Positions 16,890-25,427 of a stretch of DNA of 64,000 bases are shown here, piece after piece. The notes beneath the pieces were generated by a model. That model had not been told where the DNA came from. It saw only the letters and a program-made list of their open reading frames with translations, and made no database searches. Position 1 is the first letter of the stretch. Every line of letters begins with the position of its first letter. The translations under genes and the position numbers were made by a program. Source of the DNA: Clostridia bacterium (GTDB lineage: Bacteria > Bacillota > Clostridia > Oscillospirales > CAG-382); NCBI GenBank assembly GCA_017456765.1, contig JAFTIR010000013.1, positions 62,001 through 126,000 of the forward strand, read 5' to 3'.

Positions 16890-17091
16890 AAAACTTGATG
16901 CAGGATCTGGTTTTAAAATTATATTAAGACTGAAATACCTACATTAGGAACTTATTAAAGATAAGCTATGATGTTATGATAATATTGAGAATTATAAAAC
17001 AGCAATTGATTACGGTTATAAAATGTTTATCTCTAATAACATTGCTGAGATAACTCGAATTTTATCTGAACTCAAAGTGAGATTTATACAA

Positions 17092-17123
17092 AAACCCCGA
17101 AACAAAATTTTGTTTCGGGGTTT
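17092..17123. terminator. Bidirectional terminator between araM and the phosphoesterase gene
   Basis: A perfect 16-bp palindrome, AAACCCCGAAACAAAA and its complement, lying between convergent genes. Confidence 0.85.
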
Positions 17124-17166
17124 AAACTGTCCTTTAAAACTCTCTCCATAAACGGGAGTTTTTATA

Positions 17167-18093
17167 TTATCCAAGTGTAATCTTCGCGCTTTGTGTGAAA
17201 GGCTCATACTTTCTGCCCATTTTGTCGTATTCCTCCATGCCGAGCTCCTTGTGACCGATGCCGCAGTGCATTGTCGTAGGCTCACAGCCCTCGATTGTAA
17301 CTGTCGTTCCCTCAAGGGTGACAACCGAATAAAGAGGCGCATCGGGACAAATCATATATCCTGCGTTTTTATAATTCTCATAGTCCTCTTTATTGAACTT
17401 ATCGTGAGGAGGCATGGGAGGACAGCCTGCACAGTCAAAGGTGGATGATGTCACATCATAATAAATAACATTGTTTATAATTGAAATGTGGTCCTTGTGC
17501 ATGTGTCCGTTCATGCACATAAGCACGCTGTGGGGCTTTTTTTTGTTGGCTTCGTCGATAATTGCACGCACTTGGTGACCGTTCTTGCAGTCATAGTATC
17601 TCTCAAAGCTCGAATGTGAGCAGAGAATACAAGGATAAGGTGAGCTTTCGATGGATTCCTTTATCCATTCAAGCTCTTCGGGAGGAAGAGTTTCACGTTC
17701 GGGTTGTCCGAAATAGTTTGTTCTGAAATACGGCACAAATTCTCCCGTTTGCGTATCACGGTAGTAGCTTGTGTTGATAATAACAAATCTGTATCCGCCA
17801 ATATCAAGGTTGTAGTGGAAATCGGGCATTCTGTATGCCTTTATTACCTCTTCTCTCGGGTACTGCTCTGTGTCGTGGTTCCCGAGACAATTGTATGAGG
17901 GAATGTGGAAATTATTGTACTCGTCAATAAAGTCAATATACTTTATGGGATTGTGACAAAGGTCACCAAGGTGGAGCATCATATCACAGCCCTTTTCCTC
18001 GGCAATTCTCTGGAACTTGTGAAGTCCATCAAAGCCAAAGTTTATGTATCCGCCGGGAGTGTAGTGGTAGTCCGAAAAAAGAAAAAATTTCAT
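17167..18093 (-). CDS. Calcineurin-like metallophosphoesterase
   Basis: 308 residues with the full metallophosphoesterase motif set: D8-x-H10 (FSDYH), GDLCHN (D44), GNHD (N72, H73), a distal His in CSHSSF (about 160) and GHMH (about 198-200). These coordinate two metals for phosphomonoester or diester hydrolysis. No signal peptide, so probably cytoplasmic. AGGAGG and a promoter (18135-18162) precede it, so it is a single-gene unit. Substrate unknown; such enzymes act on cyclic nucleotides, nucleotides or phosphoproteins. Confidence 0.9.
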   Translation of the reverse strand: MKFFLFSDYHYTPGGYINFGFDGLHKFQRIAEEKGCDMMLHLGDLCHNPIKYIDFIDEYNNFHIPSYNCLGNHDTEQYPREEVIKAYRMPDFHYNLDIGGYRFVIINTSYYRDTQTGEFVPYFRTNYFGQPERETLPPEELEWIKESIESSPYPCILCSHSSFERYYDCKNGHQVRAIIDEANKKKPHSVLMCMNGHMHKDHISIINNVIYYDVTSSTFDCAGCPPMPPHDKFNKEDYENYKNAGYMICPDAPLYSVVTLEGTTVTIEGCEPTTMHCGIGHKELGMEEYDKMGRKYEPFTQSAKITLG

Positions 18094-18134
18094 TTTTGTT
18101 TCCTCCTTGGTAAGTCAAAGTATTATCTGCCTTA

Positions 18135-18162
18135 ATTCTAACATACTCTCATGAAAAATCAA
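18135..18162 (-). promoter_or_regulatory. Promoter of the phosphoesterase gene
   Basis: Minus strand TTGATT (18157-18162), 16-bp spacer, TAGAAT (18135-18140). Confidence 0.6.
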
Positions 18163-18231
18163 TAGCCTTTTTTCGATTTGACAAATTCTCATACATTTTG
18201 TTTACAAAATTAAACCATCGCGGTGATAAAG

Positions 18232-18260
18232 AAAACCGTGTCGGTGTTCGACACGGTTTT
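18232..18260. terminator. GGTGTTC-loop hairpin downstream of the NhaC gene
   Basis: An 11-bp stem AAAACCGTGTC / GACACGGTTTT with loop GGTGTTC. The loop and the inner GTC/GAC pairs are shared with hairpins at 45455-45487 and 59592-59624, while the outer stem differs in each. A likely terminator. Confidence 0.65.
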
Positions 18261-18343
18261 CCGTTTGTTACGCGGTTGATGTTGTTTGTTTTTTATAGTT
18301 GTTTGCCCGTGAAATTTGCCGTCGGGCTTTCCCGACCTATTTG

Positions 18344-18377
18344 CTTACTTTCTCTTTTCAGCAAAGAAAAACGTAAG
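18344..18377. repeat. TTACTTTCTC hairpin abutting the NhaC stop codon
   Basis: TTACTTTCTCTTTT ... CAAAGAAAAACGTAAG, an imperfect hairpin starting at the base after the stop codon. The same motif flanks the stops of the cyclophilin and thioredoxin reductase genes. Confidence 0.55.
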
Positions 18378-20204
18378 TTACTGTGCGTTCTTCTTGCCGA
18401 GAGTGGCCTTCAAAACAAAGAGTGTTCCGAGCATGAGAACAATCGCAATGGGAAGTGCAATAAATGCGTTGGGGATAAAGCCTGCAACGATATATGCTAC
18501 AAAAGAAACAGCCGCAACTGTCATAGCGTAGGGAAGCTGAGTGTTAACATGGTTTACATGGTTGCACTGAGCGCCTGCGGATGCCATGATTGTTGTATCC
18601 GAGATGGGTGAGCAGTGGTCGCCGCAAACCGCACCTGCCATACAAGCGGACATACCAACAATAGACATTGTGGAATCGCCTGCAAATACTGCGAGTACGA
18701 TAGGAATAAGAATACCGAATGTACCCCAGCTTGTACCTGTGGAGAAGGAAAGAACAATGGCAACAAGGAAGATGATTGCAGGAAGGAAGCTAACAAATGC
18801 ACCGGCAGAGGTGTTAACAAGGTCTGCAATAAATACCTTTGCACCGATGGAGTCTGTCATACCCTTAAGAGTCCATGCACATGTGAGGATAAGGATAGCA
18901 GGAACCATTGCCTTGAAGCCTTCGGGAATGCAACCCATGAGCTCTTTGAACTTAACAACACCGTGTCTGAATACGATGAAGTAAATTGATACAAAGATGA
19001 TTGCTGCAAACGAACCGAGTGCAAGACCAACGGAAGCATCACAGTTGGAGAATGCATTTACAAATGTTTCGCCGTCAAAGAAGCCGCCGGAGTAAATCAT
19101 ACCGATAATGCAGCAGATGATGAGGATAACAACAGGGAGAATAAGGTCGATAACCTTGCCCTTTTCGTTAGCCTTTTCTTCAGCAACAGCACTTGTTTCT
19201 TCAAGTGTTGTAAAGATGTCGCCCTTTTCTTCGGCGTTCTTTTCGTGTAATTTCATTGGACCGTAATCAAATCTCATGATTGCGATTGTTACCATCATAA
19301 CAATTGTGAGGATTGCGTAGAAGTTAAAGGGAATAGCCTTAATAAAGAGGGAAAGTCCCTGTCCTTCGGGAGCAAAGCCCGCAACTGCTGCTGCCCATGA
19401 GGAAATGGGAGCAATGATACAAATAGGAGCTGCTGTAGCGTCGATGAGATAGGAGAGCTTTGCTCTTGAAATCTTCTTTGCGTCACATACAGGTCTCATT
19501 ACAGAACCAACTGTAAGACAGTTGAAATAGTCGTCAACGAAAATAAGTACACCGAGAAGAACTGTAGCAAGCTGTGCGCCAACTCTTGTCTTGATATGTG
19601 TGGAAGCCCATCTTCCGAATGCCGCAGAACCACCTGCCTTGTTCATCATGGCAACGAGTGTGCCGAGAAGAACGAGGAATACGAGGATACCTACATTGTA
19701 GGAGTCTGCGAGAGAAGCAACAAATCCGTCAAGAACAACATGGTTGAGTGTTATTTCAAGATCGAAGTTTGCATAGAGAAGACCACCTGCAAGAATACCA
19801 ACAAAGAGTGAAGAATAGACTTCCTTGGTAATAAGTGCAAGAACGATAGCGATAAGCGCAGGAACGATAGACCAGATTGTTGCGTAGAAGGGAGTTACCT
19901 GCTTACGAACCTCTTTTGTTGCTTCATCAATGTTTTTATCAACATCTTTGTCTGCCTGGATAGCATCTGCATAACCTTCAATATAAGAATATGCCTGTCC
20001 AAGTCTTTCTTCAGCAACAATTTCTTCTTCTGTCATTTTTGATAAACGTTCTGCTTCTTCTGCCGCTTCTTCTGCCTCTGCTTCTGCAGAAACCTGGTCT
20101 GCATATTTTGCATATCCGGGTATTTCATCTGCAAACGCAGTGAACGACATGAATGCAAGCATAAGTGCAAGAACAAGGGCAAACGCTCTTTTCTTAGTGA
20201 ACAT
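18378..20204 (-). CDS. NhaC-family transporter, probably lysine importer (LysW type)
   Basis: 608 residues. The membrane part (about 105-600) is a Na+/H+ antiporter NhaC-family permease with GVLIFVDDYFNCLTVG, TAAPICIIAPISSWAA, FSTGTSWGTFGI and AGAVCGDHCSPISDT as landmarks. A lysine riboswitch and terminator precede it, and LYS-element-controlled NhaC members have been proposed as lysine transporters (LysW), so lysine uptake is a better guess than Na+/H+ exchange. The N-terminus is odd: residues 1-25 look like a cleavable signal peptide and 26-100 form a Glu/Ala-rich helical stretch before the first transport helix, which would put an acidic domain outside the cell. Transport direction and ion are not shown by sequence. 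Confidence 0.8.
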   Translation of the reverse strand: MFTKKRAFALVLALMLAFMSFTAFADEIPGYAKYADQVSAEAEAEEAAEEAERLSKMTEEEIVAEERLGQAYSYIEGYADAIQADKDVDKNIDEATKEVRKQVTPFYATIWSIVPALIAIVLALITKEVYSSLFVGILAGGLLYANFDLEITLNHVVLDGFVASLADSYNVGILVFLVLLGTLVAMMNKAGGSAAFGRWASTHIKTRVGAQLATVLLGVLIFVDDYFNCLTVGSVMRPVCDAKKISRAKLSYLIDATAAPICIIAPISSWAAAVAGFAPEGQGLSLFIKAIPFNFYAILTIVMMVTIAIMRFDYGPMKLHEKNAEEKGDIFTTLEETSAVAEEKANEKGKVIDLILPVVILIICCIIGMIYSGGFFDGETFVNAFSNCDASVGLALGSFAAIIFVSIYFIVFRHGVVKFKELMGCIPEGFKAMVPAILILTCAWTLKGMTDSIGAKVFIADLVNTSAGAFVSFLPAIIFLVAIVLSFSTGTSWGTFGILIPIVLAVFAGDSTMSIVGMSACMAGAVCGDHCSPISDTTIMASAGAQCNHVNHVNTQLPYAMTVAAVSFVAYIVAGFIPNAFIALPIAIVLMLGTLFVLKATLGKKNAQ

Positions 20205-20231
20205 GGTTTAAAACCTCCAATAAATTTTTAT

Positions 20232-20266
20232 AAAATAAAAAGACTATGGCGTTTTGCACCACAGTC
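20232..20266 (-). terminator. Terminator of the lysine riboswitch expression platform
   Basis: In the minus-strand RNA GACTGTGGTG pairs with CGCCATAGTC (ten pairs, two of them G.U), followed by TTTTTATTTT, just before the ribosome site of the NhaC gene. With lysine bound it should stop transcription. Confidence 0.85.
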
Positions 20267-20284
20267 AAATTACTTCCAAAACAT

Positions 20285-20460
20285 ACGACCGATATAGCGC
20301 TCCACATAAATGTGACAAAGATATGGATATTCTCTCATATCTCCGACTCGGGAATCTTCGGAAATTCCGTCATCTCGGCATCTGCACCTACTCTCCCGTC
20401 AACGTTCTCCGAAAACTCCTTAGAAGAGATAATTGCAAGACGCACCTCTATTCAGGTTTT
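20285..20460 (-). promoter_or_regulatory. Lysine riboswitch (L box) aptamer
   Basis: Reading the minus strand, the conserved L-box blocks appear in order: ATAGAGGTGCG at the 5' side, then GGTGCAGATGCCGAGATGA, and the 3' block TTTGTCACATTTATGTGGAG followed by CGCTAT. The ends AACCTGAATAG and CTATATCGGT form most of stem P1. Comparison is with remembered lysC leaders, not a covariance search. Confidence 0.85.
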
Positions 20461-20472
20461 AATTCTTTATAA

Positions 20473-20501
20473 ATTGTATACTATTTGTCGAAATTCGTCA
20501 A
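20473..20501 (-). promoter_or_regulatory. Promoter of the riboswitch-NhaC transcript
   Basis: Minus strand TTGACG (20496-20501), 17-bp spacer, TACAAT (20473-20478), just upstream of the aptamer. Confidence 0.75.
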
Positions 20502-20536
20502 GAGTTTTGTAACATTATTCACAACGTGTTAATATA

Positions 20537-20856
20537 TGGAAGGTTTCGACACTGCGGTGTCGCTTAACGAACTTTAATGTACATTTGTTTGTCGCTCTGC
20601 GAATATACGAGGAGCGAAGCGACGAGCGGAAATGAGGGTTGTGGCAGAGCAACTTTATACAGTCGATATTATATCGCTTTTGGTGTAGGAGCCTCCACGG
20701 GTCGGGAAAGCCCGACAGCACATTTGTCATTTTGGCGGTTTTCGGTATGCCGCCAAAATGACGTATTGTCAGCGGCGACTCGCCGCCGCTTTGGGTTACT
20801 TTTCGCGAGTGAAAAGTAACAGAAACCGTGGCTCGCAAGCCGCGGAATCCCCAATT
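20537..20856. repeat. MITE-like hairpin element, copy 3
   Basis: The left part is the module TGTCGCTTAACGAAC ... TTTGTCGCTCTGCGAATATA (about 20545-20635), shared with copies 2 and 7. Then comes the TCATTTTGGCGG / CCGCCAAAATGA module (about 20697-20795) and a right arm with GGTTACTTTTCGC / GTGAAAAGTAAC and GTGGCTCGCAAGCCGC, ending GGAATCC directly after the pdp stop. No gene. Confidence 0.75.
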
Positions 20857-20857
20857 C

Positions 20858-22153
20858 TCATTCAACCTTGTCAATAATAAGCTCTGCCGCCTCCGGCTTC
20901 CTTTCTGAAAACTCAAGTGCCGACATGAAAACTTCCTCTGCCTTTGCAAGGCTATCCTCTTTGTTTGTATAAAGACGGGCAATTTCCTCGCCGCACTTTA
21001 CAAAATCTCCGGTTTTCTTTGAAAGCACAAGCCCTGCCGAAAGATCAATTATGTCAGTCTTTGTCTTTCTGCCGGCACCCAGCTCGCATGAGCAAAGACC
21101 TATTTTCTCGGCATTCATGTGGGATATATAACCGTCGGTATCCGCCTTTATTTCATACGCATACTTTGCCGCAGGGAAAAGTTCTGTGTTGTCTATTACC
21201 GACACATCTCCGCCCTGAAGGGCTATCCACTGTCTGAATTTCGAAAGAGCCGAGCCGTCATCTATCGCCTTTTCGCAAAGAGCCTTTGCACTTTCTGTGT
21301 CAATGCCTTTAAGATTTGCAACAAGTCCTGCCGCAAGACACACCGAAACCTCTCTTATATCCCCACAGAGTTTGCCTTTAAGCACTTCTATCGCCTCGAT
21401 CACCTCAAGGGAATTTCCCACCGCAAAACCAAGCGGCACATCCATGTTTGTAATAAGTGCCTTTGTATTTCTGCCGCATCTTTTTCCGATTTCCTCCATG
21501 CCCTCGGCAAGCCTTTTTGCGTCCTCGGGCGTTTTCATAAAGGCTCCGCTTCCGCACTTTACATCAAGCATGATATTCTTTGAGCCTGCGGCAATCTTTT
21601 TGGACATGATACTCGAAACAATAAGGGGAATTGAGTCAACCGTTGCCGTAACATCACGCAGAGCATACAGCTTTTTGTCAGCAGGGGCAAGATTTCCGCT
21701 CTGTCCGCAGACACAAAGACCGCATTTTTCCGAAACGCTCATAAATTCGTCGGGAGTAAGCTCTGTTCTGTAACCGGGAATTGATTCGAGCTTGTCAACC
21801 GTGCCTCCTGTGTGTCCGAGACCCCGTCCCGACATCTTTGCAACAACGCCGCCTAAGGACGCCACAATGGGTGCAACGATAAGGGTTGTTTTGTCGCCGA
21901 CCCCGCCGCTTGAATGTTTGTCACAGCTTTTGTCGCCAAAGCACGACAAATCAACCACATCCCCCGACTCTGCCATGGCAAGAGTAAGGTCGCTCGTTTC
22001 TCTGTCGGTCATGCCGTTGAAAATTACCGCCATGCAAAAGGCAGACATCTGATAGTCAGGTATATCCCCCTTTGTAAAACCCTCGACAATGTATTTTATT
22101 TCCTCGGTCGAAAGCTCCACGCCTTTCTTTTTCTTTGTTATGAGCTCATACAT
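20858..22153 (-). CDS. pdp: Pyrimidine-nucleoside phosphorylase
   Basis: 431 residues, the standard length. Phosphorolyses uridine and thymidine to free base and (deoxy)ribose 1-phosphate. The phosphate-binding motif DKHSSGGVGDKTT lies at residues 78-90, after an N-terminal helical domain with YQMSAFCMA; later landmarks include MSGRGLGHTGGTVDKLES and VKCGSGAFM. Last gene of a salvage cluster whose upstream members are cdd and deoB. Thymidine phosphorylase (deoA) is the alternative name for this family, but Firmicute members are generally of the broader pyrimidine type. Confidence 0.93.
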   Translation of the reverse strand: MYELITKKKKGVELSTEEIKYIVEGFTKGDIPDYQMSAFCMAVIFNGMTDRETSDLTLAMAESGDVVDLSCFGDKSCDKHSSGGVGDKTTLIVAPIVASLGGVVAKMSGRGLGHTGGTVDKLESIPGYRTELTPDEFMSVSEKCGLCVCGQSGNLAPADKKLYALRDVTATVDSIPLIVSSIMSKKIAAGSKNIMLDVKCGSGAFMKTPEDAKRLAEGMEEIGKRCGRNTKALITNMDVPLGFAVGNSLEVIEAIEVLKGKLCGDIREVSVCLAAGLVANLKGIDTESAKALCEKAIDDGSALSKFRQWIALQGGDVSVIDNTELFPAAKYAYEIKADTDGYISHMNAEKIGLCSCELGAGRKTKTDIIDLSAGLVLSKKTGDFVKCGEEIARLYTNKEDSLAKAEEVFMSALEFSERKPEAAELIIDKVE

Positions 22154-22181
22154 CTGTTAATTCTCCATTCGCTCGAATTAG

Positions 22182-22199
22182 AATTAGGAATTAGGAATT
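22182..22199. repeat. AATTAGG heptamer repeat overlapping the cdd stop
   Basis: AATTAGGAATTAGGAATT between pdp and cdd. The cdd stop codon (22191-22193) and its last two codons lie in this repeat, so the end of the protein is set by the repeat. Confidence 0.8.
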
Positions 22200-22607
22200 G
22201 GATTCCTCCGGAATATCGATTTCAAAGCTAAAGGGCAAAAGGTCGGAAAGCTTATATTCCTTTACGACATCTTCAGATACCACGTATATCTTAAAATCTT
22301 CTCTGCAGAATTCCGAAAGCGCCTGCCTGCACACACCGCAAGGGTGGCAGAATTTTTCTGTAAGCACACCATCAATTCCACCGCATACAGCGATAGCCGA
22401 AAACTCCCTCTTTCCCTCACTGACCGCCTTAAAAAGTGCCACTCTTTCGGCACAGACGGTAGGGGTAAACGAGGAATTTTCTATATTACATCCCGTGTAT
22501 ATGCTTCCGTCACTGCACAAAAGTGCCGCGCCAACCTTGAATTTTGAGTAGGGTGCATAGGCGTTTTTCATCGCCTGCTTTGCCATGGTGACAAGTTTTT
22601 CTTTCAT
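22191..22607 (-). CDS. cdd: Cytidine deaminase
   Basis: 138 residues from the ATG at 22605-22607, which overlaps the deoB stop as ATGA and has GGGAGA upstream. Zinc-dependent hydrolytic deamination of (deoxy)cytidine: C52-A-E54 carries the first zinc ligand and the catalytic Glu, and P-C90-G-V-C93 the other two ligands; TGCNIENSSF forms the substrate pocket. Typical homotetrameric type by length. The last residues are encoded by a heptamer repeat. It feeds uridine to the pdp product. Confidence 0.95.
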   Translation of the reverse strand: MKEKLVTMAKQAMKNAYAPYSKFKVGAALLCSDGSIYTGCNIENSSFTPTVCAERVALFKAVSEGKREFSAIAVCGGIDGVLTEKFCHPCGVCRQALSEFCREDFKIYVVSEDVVKEYKLSDLLPFSFEIDIPEESNS

Positions 22608-23764
22608 ATCAGTCTCCCCATAAAGCTCTTGCCGCAAAGGTCATATTCTATGCCGAGATATTCGGCAATGCTTGCGGCAATATCCGAAAATGTTTTTCTT
22701 GTGCCAAGATCCTTCTGCTTTATCTTCTTTCCGTAGACAAGCAGAGGCGTGTATTCTCTCGTGTGGTCGGTGGAAACATCGCCCGGGTCACAGCCGTGGT
22801 CGGCAGTGATTATAAGCAGGTCATCCTCACGCAGCTTTTGCATTACAAGGGAAAGGTGAATGTCAAATTTATTAAGCTCCTGTGCATACCCCTGGGCGTT
22901 ATTTCTGTGACCGTATGACGAGTCGAAATCCACAAGGTTGACAAAGCACAGGCCGCGAAAATCACTATCCAGCATTTCAAGCGTCTTTTGCATACATTCC
23001 TCGTTTCCGTGGCTGTCGGTGTCAAGAGTTATTCCACAAGAAGCGAAAACATCATTTATTTTCCCTACGGAAATGCAGTCAAAACCTGCGTTCTTTATAA
23101 GGTCAAGGAGTGTTTTTTTGAAAGGCTCTAACGAGAAGTCGCGGCGGTTATTGGTACGTGTAAATTCTCCGTCTTTTCCGATAAACGGACGGGCAATTAC
23201 TCTTCCCACGCTATGCTCGCCGGTAAGTATTTCCCTTGCAATTCTGCAATACTCATACAGCTTTTCTGTCGGCACGACATCCTCATGTGCGGCAATCTGA
23301 AAAACGCTGTCGGCAGAGGTATAGACAATGAGATCACCAGACTTCATGTGCTGCTGTCCGAAATCTCTTATAACATCCGTTCCCGAATAGGGTTTATTAC
23401 AGAGAACTTTTCTTCCCGTTTTTTTCTCAAACTCTGATATAATTTCAGCAGGAAATCCATCAGGATAAGTGGGGAAAGGGTTTTCAAGACAAAGGCCTGC
23501 TATTTCCCAGTGTCCCGTTGTGGTATCCTTGCCTGCCGACATTTCTCTGCATCTTCCGTACGCACCAAGACTCTTTCCGTGGGTGCCGAGATAGTGACAG
23601 CCCTCGATATGAGAAAGTCCCATATTTATCATGTTAGGTATGCTTAAAAGTCCCGTCTTGTAACAGCTTAAAAGCGTATTTGTTTCCTCGTCGCCGAAAA
23701 GATGTGCGTCGGGAAGCGCCCCGATGCCAACGGAGTCGAGGACTATGAGAAAAACTCGTTTCAT
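22604..23764 (-). CDS. deoB: Phosphopentomutase
   Basis: 386 residues. Converts (deoxy)ribose 1-phosphate to the 5-phosphate, linking the phosphorylases to DeoC. Alkaline-phosphatase-superfamily metal motifs are visible: VLDSVGIGALPDA at about 7-19, the catalytic-Thr segment GKDTTTGHWE near 87-96, and TADHGCDPGDVSTDHTREY near 325. Translationally coupled to cdd. Repeat copy 4 separates it from deoD, so it may need read-through or its own promoter. Confidence 0.95.
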   Translation of the reverse strand: MKRVFLIVLDSVGIGALPDAHLFGDEETNTLLSCYKTGLLSIPNMINMGLSHIEGCHYLGTHGKSLGAYGRCREMSAGKDTTTGHWEIAGLCLENPFPTYPDGFPAEIISEFEKKTGRKVLCNKPYSGTDVIRDFGQQHMKSGDLIVYTSADSVFQIAAHEDVVPTEKLYEYCRIAREILTGEHSVGRVIARPFIGKDGEFTRTNNRRDFSLEPFKKTLLDLIKNAGFDCISVGKINDVFASCGITLDTDSHGNEECMQKTLEMLDSDFRGLCFVNLVDFDSSYGHRNNAQGYAQELNKFDIHLSLVMQKLREDDLLIITADHGCDPGDVSTDHTREYTPLLVYGKKIKQKDLGTRKTFSDIAASIAEYLGIEYDLCGKSFMGRLI

Positions 23765-23792
23765 GGGAGAAAAATCCTTTCTTTAGAGGTTT

Positions 23793-24024
23793 GGGATTTC
23801 GTCCTCTGCGGAGGACGAGTTTCTTTTGCCCCGATGCAAAAGAAACCAAAAAATCTCCACTCATGTGTCGAAAACTCCGCTCCGCTTCGTAACATTCGAC
23901 ACGAGCCGTGGCGGCTCGAAAAAAATGCGAAGCGTAGCTGAGATTTTTTCAGAGTGGGCAGTTTTGGTTACTTTTGCTGAGTCAAAAGTAACGGAAAACG
24001 CCGTCCGCAGACGGCGGAACCCCC
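23793..24024. repeat. MITE-like hairpin element, copy 4 (minimal, 232 bp)
   Basis: The shortest copy: left and right arms meet at the central dyad GAGCCGTGGCGGCTC. Left: TCGTCCTCTGCGGAGGACGA, TTTCTTTTGC / GCAAAAGAAA, linker CTCCACTCATG and TGTCGAA ... TTCGACA. Right: AGAGTGGGCAG, TTACTTTTG / CAAAAGTAA and CCGTCCGCAGACGG, ending GGAACCCCC. It shows that the core of the family is a pair of inverted arms. Confidence 0.85.
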
Positions 24025-24051
24025 AATTCCTAATTCCTAATTCCTAATTCC
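24024..24051. repeat. ATTCCTA heptamer array inside the 3' end of deoD
   Basis: Three ATTCCTA units plus flanks. Read on the minus strand they encode the final ELGIRN and the TAG stop of deoD. Confidence 0.85.
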
Positions 24052-24740
24052 AATGCCAGCTTCATCATATCCGTAAAGGTGGTCTGTCTTTCCTCTGCCG
24101 AGGTAGACTCACCCGTTATGAGATGGTCGGACACGGTGCAGATAGCGAGAGCCTTTTTGCCGAAGCGGCTTGCCGTCATATAAAGCGCCGCCGCCTCCAT
24201 TTCCACCGCAAGAACGCCAAGGCGCGACCACTTTTCGGTGGTATTCTTGTCGTCGTTGTAAAAAACATCTGTCGAATATATATTGCCGACATGGGCCTTT
24301 AGCTTCATTTGCTGTGCAATATCGAAGGCTCCCTTTAAAAGTCCAAAATCTGCAATGGGACAGAATGTGCCGCCGACACCGAATTGTGATGCAAATCCCG
24401 AGTCTGTACACGCACCCTGTGCGAGAACAATATCACGGATGTGCACGTTTTTGTTCATGCCACCCGCCGTTCCGACTCTGATGATATTTTCAACATCAAA
24501 AAAGTTGTACAGCTCATAGGCATAAATGGAGATTGAGGGCATACCCATACCGCTTGCCATAACGGAAATTTCTTTGCCACAGTATTTTCCTGTATACCCT
24601 TGGATACCGCGGACATTATTTACAAGGCGTGCTTCGCCAAGAAAATTTTCTGCTATAAATCTCGCTCTCAGAGGGTCGCCCGGCATAAGGACTGTCCTTG
24701 CAAAGTCACCCTTTTCTGCCGCAATGTGTGGTGTTGCCAT
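24030..24740 (-). CDS. deoD: Purine-nucleoside phosphorylase, DeoD type
   Basis: 236 residues, hexameric DeoD class. Phosphorolysis of purine (deoxy)nucleosides. Motifs: MPGDPLRARFIAE (about 18-30, phosphate site), ASGMGMPS, GTAGG, STDVFYND and the base/ribose segment LAVEMEAAALY, then CTVSDH. It starts one base after deoC stops, so the two are cotranscribed. The last six residues come from a heptamer repeat and probably replace the native end, but the length remains normal. Confidence 0.95.
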   Translation of the reverse strand: MATPHIAAEKGDFARTVLMPGDPLRARFIAENFLGEARLVNNVRGIQGYTGKYCGKEISVMASGMGMPSISIYAYELYNFFDVENIIRVGTAGGMNKNVHIRDIVLAQGACTDSGFASQFGVGGTFCPIADFGLLKGAFDIAQQMKLKAHVGNIYSTDVFYNDDKNTTEKWSRLGVLAVEMEAAALYMTASRFGKKALAICTVSDHLITGESTSAEERQTTFTDMMKLALELGIRN

Positions 24741-24741
24741 A

Positions 24742-25404
24742 TCAATAACCTCCGTTATCAGTATTCTTTAGTATCTTAACAATTCTGCTCGTTCCGAGTC
24801 TATCGGCGCCAAGTTCTATAAATTTCTGTGCATCGGCAATGGAAGAAATTCCGCCTGCCGCCTTGATTTTTACGCTTTCTCCGACGTTCTTTGCAAAAAG
24901 TGCAACATCCTCAAAGGTGGCTCCGCCCGTGGAAAAACCCGTGCTTGTTTTGATAAAGTCAGCACCTGCCTCGGTTACGGCACGGCACATCATTACCTTT
25001 TCATCGTTTGTCAAAAGGCATGTTTCAATTATAACCTTAAGTATTTTTTCTCCGCACGCCACCTTTATGCTCTTTATCTCTCCGACTATTTTATCAAAGT
25101 CACCGGATTTTATATCTCCGATGTTTGCAACCATATCTATTTCATCGGCACCCTTTGAAATTGCGTCCTTTGTTTCAAACACCTTTGTTTCGGTGGTGTT
25201 ATATCCGTTTGGGAAACCGATAACAGTGCAAACCTTTACGTCTTTTCCCGAAAGGTATTCTTTGCACCTCTGTACAAAAGACGGTGCAACGCAGACACTT
25301 GCCGTGCCGTACTTTACCGCATCATCGCAAAGGGATTTTATTTCTTCCCAGGTTGCACTCTGGGAGAGAAGCGTGTGGTCTACTTTTGAAAGGATGTGTT
25401 TCAT
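24742..25404 (-). CDS. deoC: Deoxyribose-phosphate aldolase
   Basis: 220 residues, class I aldolase cleaving 2-deoxyribose 5-phosphate into glyceraldehyde 3-phosphate and acetaldehyde. The Schiff-base lysine is K152 in [12 protein letters not shown], with K181 (KIKAAGGI) and D90 ([10 protein letters not shown]) as the helper residues. First gene of the salvage cluster deoC-deoD-(repeat)-deoB-cdd-pdp. Confidence 0.96.
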   Translation of the reverse strand: MKHILSKVDHTLLSQSATWEEIKSLCDDAVKYGTASVCVAPSFVQRCKEYLSGKDVKVCTVIGFPNGYNTTETKVFETKDAISKGADEIDMVANIGDIKSGDFDKIVGEIKSIKVACGEKILKVIIETCLLTNDEKVMMCRAVTEAGADFIKTSTGFSTGGATFEDVALFAKNVGESVKIKAAGGISSIADAQKFIELGADRLGTSRIVKILKNTDNGGY

Positions 25405-25427
25405 GGCGAATCCTCTTTTCTTTGTTT

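Noticed and set aside
16960..17091. Possible gene remnant after araM (frame reading ENYKTAIDYGYKMFISNN)
   Set aside because: Only about 35 codons are open, no start or family match can be named, and a stop interrupts the frame upstream.
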